DNA from: Gracilaria vermiculophylla
Lineage: Eukaryota; Rhodophyta; Florideophyceae; Gracilariales; Gracilariaceae
NCBI GenBank assembly: GCA_019155205.2
Contig: JAHNZQ020000004.1
Coordinates: 688,658 to 752,657 of the forward strand
DNA: 64,000 nucleotides
Direction: 5' to 3'
Shown here: in pieces, positions 1 through 8,150 of the stretch
Position numbering within the stretch: position 1 is the first letter of the stretch
Layout: every line of letters starts with the position of its first letter
Notes under the pieces: generated by a model
The model's input: only the letters and a program-made list of their open reading frames with translations
What the model was told of the DNA's origin: nothing
Database searches by the model: none
Position numbers and translations under genes: made by a program

Positions 1-864
1 CGCGCGCGCGCCGCGCTGTGGAACGCGCGCGCGCGCGCCGCCGCCGCCGCCGCCGCCGCCGCCGTCGCCGCGCACGCCCCCAAGCACGTCAGCACCAACG
101 GCGCGCCGCCGTGCCGCCGCGCCACGCCCGCTCGCATATGCCGCTCGTTGGGGCTTCGTCATCCCCCCTGTCGTCGCGATGCTTCATCTCGTCGCTAATT
201 CACCTGCCGCGTGCTGCGCTCGCTCCAACCTCACGCGCGCCTTGCCGTTTGCCCGCGCCGCCCGCCCTCGTGCTCGAGAAACTAACGGCACACCGCGCCG
301 CTGGCGCGCGCTCACCGCCGCCGCCGCGCGTGCGCTGCCTTCCACCCGTGCGCTCGCGCCTGGCAGTGCCGCCGTCGTCGCAAAACGCGCCCGCGCTCTC
401 GTTGCTCTTTCCGTGCCGTGCCGCGCCGCTCCGCGTTGCAGTCCGTCCCCGCGCGCTGCTTCCACCAATGCCCTTCGCGCTGCGCATCGCCCTTGGCGCT
501 CTCCGCCCCGCTCCCCCTCAACCTCCACGCGCAACGCCGCACGTCACGCAGAGCGTCTGCGCGCCCCACAGCCGCAGCGCTCTCGCCACCAACATGCCGC
601 GCCGCCGCGTGCACACCGCGAATCGCCGCCGTGGCGACGAGCGCCACGAGACCGACCAGCGCATTTTAATATTCCGTCGCCACTGGCGCGCGCCGCCGCC
701 GCCGCAGCGCCGCGCGCGTGCCATCCGCACTGCACCCACATAAAAGCCGCGCCAGCGCGGCAACCCACTGACTACAACACGACACGGCGCCGCAACCTCC
801 CGCTCTCTCACCTTCCCTTCCCCCCCCCCCCCTCCCCCTACCTACCTCCTTCTACTCGCCGCCC
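1..864. other. GC-rich upstream region without a supported gene
   Basis: This stretch is very rich in CpG and alternating CG runs and opens several overlapping frames on both strands, all dominated by Arg, Ala and Pro. None shows a recognisable domain, so I treat them as by-products of composition. The right end holds the likely promoter and leader of the bZIP gene starting at 865, with a C/T-rich tract at about 800-850 just before the ATG. A gene running in from the left edge cannot be excluded. Confidence 0.6.
739..746 (+). promoter_or_regulatory. TATA-like element upstream of bZIP gene
   Basis: CATAAAAG stands out in a region that is otherwise almost pure GC, about 119 nt before the ATG at 865, followed by a pyrimidine-rich leader. 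Position and contrast fit a TATA box, but this is inference from sequence only. Confidence 0.4.
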
Positions 865-2409
865 ATGCACCGCCGCCTCGCCCGCCCCATGTCCCCTGCC
901 GAACTGCTGCCCCCCACTGCGGAAGAAGCGCGCGCACTGGCCTCGCTCGCATTGCACCCCCACCTCGCCTCCTACCAAACCATTCTTTCGCTCCAGGGCG
1001 TTCTCGACTTCCTCTCCCAAACTGATGTCTTCGACTTCCTCTTCACCGAGCAGCCGGTGCACGTCCGTCACATCGCCATGACCAATGTGCTGTCCAAGTC
1101 CATCGCCGGCCACTTCACCAAGACCCGCATCGAACCGGGAAACTGCTCCAACGACTCGCTTTCGCACCACGCCTCCGGCTCGTATCTGCTCATGCCCGCC
1201 TTCACCGTCAACCACACAACGTACGGCTTTGGCACCCACACCTACTTCCACACCTTTTGTCAAACCGCTTCGCGCCCGCGTCCGCCCGCCTTTTACACCG
1301 CCGAGTCCAAGTTTGTCAAGAACGAGGCCAGTGGAATTCTGCTCAACGTCATCGACTCGGAGCAGTCCGGCATCGTCACCGTCGAGTACTCGCACATGGC
1401 CGCCTTCACCCGCCTGTCCCGCTCCTCCGCCACCTTCAACCGCAACAAGTTCCGCTCCGTCATCAAGTCGGGCGCCCTCGACATGCCGCGCGTCCTGTCG
1501 TGCATATCCGAGTTTTACACCGCCGACCAGTACCGCCGCTGCCCGCTGTGCGCCTGCGTCTACAAAGTGTGCGCCTGCGTCCCGCGCCCTGCGCACCCGC
1601 GCCACCCGTTCGACACCACCGCCTTCCTGCAGAACATGTCCCTGCGCTTCGGCAAGTTTGAGGGCGTCGCAGGCGTCACGTGCTACGAGGACGGCAAGCA
1701 CAGCCGAAAAGCCCTGCTCGGGTGCCGCTACGCCATCGACGGCCACCTCAACATTTCAAAGGTCGAGCAGATGCGCTCCATGGCCATTGACAAGCTCATG
1801 GGCCGCTCCAGCCCGCGCGACATCTTTGTCGCCCCCGAAATGCCCGCATCCAAACCGAGCCCGCCGCCGTACGCCGACGAGCAGCCCGGCGGCGACATTC
1901 TGTTCGAGCTGTTGTCCAAGCAAAACGAGAGGAGGATGGCAATGCGCGCTGGCTGCGACGGCGACCCCGCGCGTTTGCCGGCCCCCGCGCACCCGGCCGC
2001 GGCGTCGGGCCTCCCCTTCGATGACCAGGACTCCACGCTGCCCGACGACTTCGGCCTGCTCCTCCCCGAGGGCGCCCACTTCCTGCAGCCCTCGTGCGCC
2101 GAACATCCTCAGCACCAGTCTGCCACCGCTTGCTTTGGCAAACTCCCCGCGCACGCGTCGCCGCCCGCCACCCCGCTCAGCAGCTCCACGCAGCACAGCA
2201 AGGAAGAAGAGCTCGTCCGACTGCAGAAGGTCGAGAAGCGGAAAGCGCGCAATCGCGCCTCTGCCATGCGAAGCCACCTCAAGAAGAAGGCTTTCATTGA
2301 CGGCCTGAAACAAGAACTGTACCGCAATCATGACAACATTCTGCACTTGAGGTCGCGAGAAATGATGCTGAGGAAAGAGAACTTGCGGTTACGAAAGCTC
2401 CTCACGTAG
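865..2409 (+). CDS. bZIP transcription factor with an unrecognised N-terminal domain
   Basis: The protein is 514 aa. The last 65 or so residues form a bZIP: a basic region KRKARNRASAMRSHLKKK and a zipper with Leu at heptad spacing (L-N-L-L-L). The basic region keeps the Asn and Ala of the bZIP signature, but the Arg expected eight residues after the Asn is His. Residues 30-300 look globular and contain a Cys cluster (CPLCACVYKVCAC, about 226-238) that could bind metal; I do not recognise this part. Codons become less GC-rich towards the 3' end. The first ATG is used; a second in-frame Met nine codons in is possible. It should act as a nuclear DNA-binding regulator; targets are unknown. Confidence 0.85.
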   Translation: MHRRLARPMSPAELLPPTAEEARALASLALHPHLASYQTILSLQGVLDFLSQTDVFDFLFTEQPVHVRHIAMTNVLSKSIAGHFTKTRIEPGNCSNDSLSHHASGSYLLMPAFTVNHTTYGFGTHTYFHTFCQTASRPRPPAFYTAESKFVKNEASGILLNVIDSEQSGIVTVEYSHMAAFTRLSRSSATFNRNKFRSVIKSGALDMPRVLSCISEFYTADQYRRCPLCACVYKVCACVPRPAHPRHPFDTTAFLQNMSLRFGKFEGVAGVTCYEDGKHSRKALLGCRYAIDGHLNISKVEQMRSMAIDKLMGRSSPRDIFVAPEMPASKPSPPPYADEQPGGDILFELLSKQNERRMAMRAGCDGDPARLPAPAHPAAASGLPFDDQDSTLPDDFGLLLPEGAHFLQPSCAEHPQHQSATACFGKLPAHASPPATPLSSSTQHSKEEELVRLQKVEKRKARNRASAMRSHLKKKAFIDGLKQELYRNHDNILHLRSREMMLRKENLRLRKLLT

Positions 2410-3219
2410 GGCAAGAGGTGCTGTGCCACTCAGCACCTGCGCTTCTCTGCATGAATTCAGCATTGCTGCATGCCGTACTCCACCTTACTGTATATATAGT
2501 GCTTCAAGAAGCAATGACGGCAGAAAACGATTTCTCTGCGGCTCGTATGACAATACCTTCAATGGCCTTCTGTTGTGAGGACAGCAATCACCGGAGGCAC
2601 GCTGCCGCGTGCGGAGACCACCCCCTGTGCATGGCTTTCGAAAACGAGTTTGTCAATGACCCTTAAAACTCTGTATTCATAGATAAGTGGCTCGCGTATT
2701 TTGTATTGTATTCAATCTGCGTAACGCTCCGACTGGCTTGGTATCCTTTGAGAAATAAGAGCCCTATCTTGCGCGACATGAGATAGCATAAACTACAACC
2801 CCCGAAGACGTTGAACGACCACTGCGTCGTAGAGGTCGGTCATGTGTGTGCATTTTGCTATTTCGAGATATCCACCCGTCTGCTTTGTCGCCCGCTATTT
2901 TGGTGCTCACTGCAAAAATGCTCTTCAATCCCCTGTCACAAACGTCACTTCTGACTAAGAACTTGTCAAGTTGTCCGCCGTATTGATCCCCCCCCCATGC
3001 TGTATGATTACATTTCATGAGCTCATGGTTGCGTTTCTGGGTGGGTGCTTCTACGTTTGCTGAAACATTTTGAGGTGTACTTTGAGACTGAGGTTTGACC
3101 TGTAATGGAGGCCCCTAATCGTGCATTGTGCCCGTGCTTGGAGATTGTATTGTTCTTCTTGTGAGCAGCAGCATCTTGCTTCTAAGCTGAAGAATAGCAT
3201 GTCGCAAAAAGTAATCCAG

Positions 3220-3720
3220 GGGTCGGTTGCATTTGATGGGATTGCATTTGATGGGCTCACCCTTGGATTGCAATCCGGATAGTCTTTGTGTGCTTTTGCC
3301 ATCGGATGGCTGCTTTGAAGTCTTACAGTAGCTTTCCATCGGATTGACAAACGATCCAATTGATACTGATTTGTAAACATAGTCGTCTTTGTTGCGAAAC
3401 TGATCTACCAAAGCTTTTCTATCTAACTTGTCATTAAATAGGTTAAGAACGGCCAATACGTTTAGTGACCTTCAGATATTAGTACGCCTTTTCCGTATTA
3501 TTAAAAAGGAATGTTTTCCAAACTATTTTACTACACTCAATTATGTACAGATTAAAGCGCTCAAAGTTGTAAGAAGATGGCAATCGGATGGGTGGCTTTT
3601 ACAGAGTGCCATCCAAGAACGGATGGCTTGTTAGGGTTGCAATCGGATTATGATGGGAAATGAAGATGGCATTCGTATGCCATCGAATTGGACCCATGCC
3701 TGAGGTGATCTTTCCCCATG
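3220..3720. repeat. Cluster of short GATGG/CATCGGATGG-type repeats
   Basis: A 15-mer, ATTGCATTTGATGGG, occurs in near-perfect tandem around 3226-3255, and variants of CCATCGGATGGC and CAATCGGATGG recur to about 3650 on both strands. At 3665-3684 there is a perfect 8-bp inverted repeat, GATGGCAT and ATGCCATC, around a 4-nt loop. The cluster resembles decayed small mobile elements or a local repeat family; no ORF or target-site duplication supports a specific class. Confidence 0.5.
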
Positions 3721-4363
3721 AAGCCTACAACTTCATTCATTTTTACACCTGCTAGAAATCCGTCTCCGTTTTTGTTCGGCTCCTTCCCGGTGAGCAGAGA
3801 TCCGATTCATGCACATCACTTGGTTGCAAAACGCAAATGCGCTATATGTCATGTTGTCTCATGACTACATATTCACAATTCTTTGTGTCTCTCGTACGGG
3901 AAATATAGTTTTTTTTTCGTGCCATTGCTTGGGTTTGTAAAGTTCCCGACAACATAAGCCTCTGTTCTCTGCACAATACGTTTACCTACTTAATGTGTAC
4001 CACAACCATGTCACGTTCACAGTGTGAGGGTCTTATTGTATACATGTAGGATACGGTTAGAAATACGTACAGAATCAAATTCCACACATAGGATTATACA
4101 GGATTTGGTTCCGTTTGGATTCCTAACAGGAGAGTCATCCGTTCCGTTTATTATCACCTTCCTCGTTGCCCCGGCCCCACGTTCAACTTTCCAAGCTCGT
4201 CGGGTCAGGGATACACCACGATAAGGTGCTTCGCTGGAAACTCGCTTGTTACCGAGTAAAACCATTAGTAACACCCGTCAGACCCCGTCCCCATACCAAC
4301 CACGTGAGTAGGAGAAGAACCGACGCTTAACCAACAATCTTCATCAGTCCAAGCGTTGTACTC

Positions 4364-4423
4364 CCGCTAAACCGCTAAACCACTAAACCGCTAAACCGCT
4401 AAACCGCTAAACCGCTAAACCGC
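4364..4423. repeat. Tandem octamer CCGCTAAA (TTTAGCGG), telomere-like
   Basis: Seven tandem copies of CCGCTAAA, one with a G-to-A change (third unit), plus a partial eighth. Read on the other strand the unit is TTTAGCGG, which resembles the TTTAGGG family of plant and algal telomere repeats. It is interstitial and lies in non-coding DNA. Confidence 0.85.
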
Positions 4424-5422
4424 CCTTCCCTCCTGTCCAAAAGTTTTCTTTAGATCTCTTTTTCTGCAGGAACAATTCTCCTTCCTGTGGCAAACATGTT
4501 ACCAACTGCGTGCGTGTAGTCTCCTTTCATGCGACGAGAAGCATGCTTTAACGTATGATTGATGGTCATTGACAGCCATCGTACATGGTCTATCAAACGA
4601 CACGAAGAACGCAAATTATCTGAATTTGGTCCTTGTTTGCGACGAATGTACACAACAAGTATTGGTTGGGATTGAGACGGAACAAAATTTTAGCGCTTTC
4701 AATCCAGAATTTTATATAATAGTCTGCGGATCTCGAATGTAGCCAATTCACGAACCTTGAATGAAACACTTCCCATCGTGGCAATATACGTCGCGTGGTC
4801 CCCCCGAGTGGAGTGAATCAATCCCAATGCGAAAGCCGACTGGCCAACATTCCTCCAATGGGTAGCACTTGAGTTTCGATCGTGGTGACGAGGACTCGTG
4901 ATTGCACGAAATTGGAGTCACGGAATATGAACAGCTTGGACACTCTCTGATATCTATCTCTCGCTTCTCAGACAAGTGCGGTCACTCTTGGCTATCTGCC
5001 CCGTGCACTTCTGATAATGCGTGATGCTGAAGAGCATCGCGATTTCAAAGGGAGGTCTCGAGGCTCCCAGTGTCGTGGACTGAAGCCCCACAATCGCTGA
5101 GCCTCAAAACACTGCTCTGTTTTCCTGAACACGTCGCGTTTACCAAATTTCGACAGTAAGCTTTCATTCTAATTAGAACCGACACAACCGGGATCGTTTC
5201 TAGTTTGGTTGCAGAACACGTCTATCGAATGAAGCAGACACGATGGGCAACCCATTCGCTCACAGCGGTACACTGCTTCCCAGAGTCAAAGTTGCCTTCT
5301 ACTTCGTCGGTTTTCTGATGAGCATGTTTTTGACTATTTGCTTCTCCCGTTGAAGTTGCCGGTTTGTAGGAACAAGTCTCGCATTCTTTGTGCGGGAAGA
5401 AGTGGCTCAAGTCACGCAAACA

Positions 5423-8017
5423 ATGCGGTTTAGTACCAACGTTGGTGTGGATCAGACACCACAAGCATCAATTCGACGATGGCACATTTCGGAGCCCTCA
5501 TCACCGTCGTCGCAACCTTCAATCCCAGTATGGGAGAAAGAACAGTCAGAAAGGAAACATAAAAAGAAGCCCGAAGCGTTTGAGAGAACAACAGTACCGA
5601 ACACATCTTCAATGTCGTTGACATCAATTTCCACACAGGCTCTGCGCCAGAGCCCAGAAGTAAAAATACCATGTCCAGACCCAATCCATGGCTTATCAAA
5701 CAAGAATCGAAGGGATAATCGCGTGTTAAGAGGAATGCATCGCAAGTCTCTGTCGCAAAGGCTAGTCGGGCTTCTGATGGCTCTTTGTATTGCAGTGGGA
5801 CTTTTGGGGTGCATAATGGACCGTCTTTCCGGTGAGTTGGACAAAATTGAACGCGAATTGGAAAAGAGAAACGAAATAATTATTGCGAAAGAACAACTTG
5901 GTGCAAGTCTATCTTCTCACCCAGCAGAGCTGCCCTCCGAAAGACGAGCAAGAAGGCTTGCAGCAGCGGGAGTTGAAGCTGAAGAAGGGTGGTCCTCGGC
6001 CAGACATCGCGAAGGTTTATGGAATGGTATGACACAGCACTTCTCGACTGTTTTACGTATACTAGAATTTCTTAGCAAACGAGAACAATTCGAGACAACT
6101 GCTGCCGTTGTGAGGACAGTGTATAAGTTGTCAGAAACTATTTTACCACCGGCGATAGGCAGTGCTGGCATTATATCAAATGGTTCGCCACCTGCGACAG
6201 AAGCACCCACTAGTTTCTCGGCCTCAAACTCAGTTCAACATAGGCAAGAACTTTTTCACAAGAGCCATGAAGCAACCACAATATCACTGAAGCCTCAAAT
6301 TCATAGTGGCGATCCGGTTCGTACTTTGCCAGTTGGAACAGGGGCGCTCCACATTCCCAAATCAGCATGGACCGGGTCAATATTTTCCAAAACTGTGTCC
6401 GGGAATCCCACTTCATACAATCTATTCTCTTCGAAAACTAACATCACGACCCCTCTTCAAAGCAGGAGTGTGATCCCTGCATTTGATGGGGGTGAAAAAG
6501 TTACTCACGTCGACTCAGTGCAGAAAACCTTGACTGATCCGCGGGAACAGGTCTTTCCAATTCCCAATGGCGGAATGAATCAACCTTGGGTTGGGGGAAA
6601 CTCTGAACGGGAATCACATGCGACATCCAATCCAAGCGAAAGCTTTGAAGGGATCGTTCTCTGGGAGTTACCGAGAGGCAGATCTTTGTGCCGCATCTTC
6701 GGCGTTGCGAAACTAGCAGACGGTACCTTATTCTTACCCAGCTGGATGCAGAAGCATAAGGGTGCTCTGTCTGCCAGTTGTGGTTTGAAGAAGGCGATGT
6801 ATGTCTTCGAAAACCAATCAAAAGGCCAGTTTAAGAGGGATTATTCTTCCGACAACACTCTGGTTGACTTAAGTTTCGCCAACCAAGATCTTTTTAGTCT
6901 CCACACTCCGCGACACCACATGCCTCACTTCTTATCAGACATAATTTCGCCCCTCGTAGCCACAGAAGTCATTCTTGGTTCCGGTCGACATGTGGTTCCT
7001 TTTAAGTTTGTTTCACCAGAGGGGGCTAGTACTATCGATGTATCTCCGAATGTTGTGTATGAAGTGAAACCAATTCTGTTCCTGGACAACGAAACGGTGT
7101 CAAAGTCGCCAACAAACTGGGTCCCAAGCCTGGCAAGATTCTTTGCCCATCCGAGCATTGGTTGCAATTTGGTTCCAGACACTGCCTCAGACCACCGCTT
7201 TGAATTGGAAGGGGTTAGACGCCTATTGTACTTTCGATCCATTCTGCTGTCAAACATCAATCCTTATGAACCTTACGGGCTCTTTGGGGCGGATGGGAAG
7301 AATCATGTGTTCTCTCTGAATGGTATTTCACGTGAACCAACTTGGACCAGTGAAGGGATGCTTAAGAGGCCGTGCAAAGTTTCGGTCACTGTGCTCACGA
7401 GAAAAGGACATCGAGCTCTGCTTGAACTGGATGAGTTACAGAAAGTCATCAAAGCTCGCTTCATTGAACAAGGATTGGATTTAGATTTCAAAGTCGTAGA
7501 CTTCACGGGCCTCTGCTTCGAAGACCAGGTGCGCATTATGCAAGACACGAACGTTCTGATAGCCAGTCATGGCGCTGGCAACACAAACCTTGTGTTTTTG
7601 AAACCTGGGGGAACAGTAATTGAAGTGTTCCCGTTTTCATACAAAGCTGGACCTTTTGATGGATTTGCCAAGATCTTCGGCCTGGAGTACAAAACTGCTA
7701 TGTCTGCTCCTCAAACAAGCGTCTTCAAAGGATGTATGCGTAGAAGAGAAAAAAATGTGGCAATCATGAAGGAGGTGTTTGACAAATGGGACAAAGCTGT
7801 GGAGGAAGACAAAATTACTCCATGGATTCATCGACTCGACTTTGAAAAGGAATTTGGCGAACCTGGAAAATCCGAGGGTATGACCACAAGAATATGTGCA
7901 CGGCAGCAGCAACTAAAGTTCGATTTGCATGCTGTGGCTCAAATGACTCTCGATTCAGGACTTGGGCAATGTCATTTCGCTCAAATGATGCTCTCAAGGG
8001 ACAGAAATGAATCTTAA
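5423..8017 (+). CDS. GT61-family (DUF563) glycosyltransferase, type II membrane protein
   Basis: The protein is 864 aa from the first ATG of the frame. A single hydrophobic segment at about 113-132 (LVGLLMALCIAVGLLG) follows a basic cytosolic tail, then a short coiled-coil-like stretch and a long Ser/Thr-rich stalk to about residue 400: the layout of a Golgi type II enzyme. The C-terminal part carries the GT61/DUF563 signature (LIASHGAGNTNLVFLKPGG, about 711-730, then VIEVFPF). Relatives include plant xylosyl- and arabinosyltransferases and animal EOGT, so transfer of a pentose or GlcNAc onto glycans or proteins is plausible; the substrate cannot be read from sequence. It ends 133 nt before the convergent oxidase gene. 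Confidence 0.85.
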   Translation: MRFSTNVGVDQTPQASIRRWHISEPSSPSSQPSIPVWEKEQSERKHKKKPEAFERTTVPNTSSMSLTSISTQALRQSPEVKIPCPDPIHGLSNKNRRDNRVLRGMHRKSLSQRLVGLLMALCIAVGLLGCIMDRLSGELDKIERELEKRNEIIIAKEQLGASLSSHPAELPSERRARRLAAAGVEAEEGWSSARHREGLWNGMTQHFSTVLRILEFLSKREQFETTAAVVRTVYKLSETILPPAIGSAGIISNGSPPATEAPTSFSASNSVQHRQELFHKSHEATTISLKPQIHSGDPVRTLPVGTGALHIPKSAWTGSIFSKTVSGNPTSYNLFSSKTNITTPLQSRSVIPAFDGGEKVTHVDSVQKTLTDPREQVFPIPNGGMNQPWVGGNSERESHATSNPSESFEGIVLWELPRGRSLCRIFGVAKLADGTLFLPSWMQKHKGALSASCGLKKAMYVFENQSKGQFKRDYSSDNTLVDLSFANQDLFSLHTPRHHMPHFLSDIISPLVATEVILGSGRHVVPFKFVSPEGASTIDVSPNVVYEVKPILFLDNETVSKSPTNWVPSLARFFAHPSIGCNLVPDTASDHRFELEGVRRLLYFRSILLSNINPYEPYGLFGADGKNHVFSLNGISREPTWTSEGMLKRPCKVSVTVLTRKGHRALLELDELQKVIKARFIEQGLDLDFKVVDFTGLCFEDQVRIMQDTNVLIASHGAGNTNLVFLKPGGTVIEVFPFSYKAGPFDGFAKIFGLEYKTAMSAPQTSVFKGCMRRREKNVAIMKEVFDKWDKAVEEDKITPWIHRLDFEKEFGEPGKSEGMTTRICARQQQLKFDLHAVAQMTLDSGLGQCHFAQMMLSRDRNES

Positions 8018-8150
8018 GAAGATTCGTAGCGAAGATGAGGTGGCAGCGTGAGCGGTCAAAAATAAACAGACATTTAATTGAGCTTTGCCCAGAATGGTGC
8101 CCTCAACATTCTCAAAAGACCACACACAGCCTAAAGGAGGGACCTCTCAT

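Larger units (their letters stand above)
2410..5422. other. 3 kb gene-poor region
   Basis: Composition drops to roughly balanced or AT-rich right after the bZIP stop. Only short ORFs occur, none with a recognisable domain. It holds the bZIP 3' UTR, a cluster of short CATCGGATGG-type repeats (about 3220-3720), an octamer array (4364-4423), and at the right the leader of the GT61 gene. I see no convincing tRNA or other RNA gene. Confidence 0.6.

Noticed and set aside
5390..5422. Longer start for the GT61 gene at a GTG codon
   Set aside because: Nuclear genes start with ATG; the first ATG in frame is at 5423. The same reasoning moved the starts of the oxidase, BCAT, PsbQ' and bromodomain genes.
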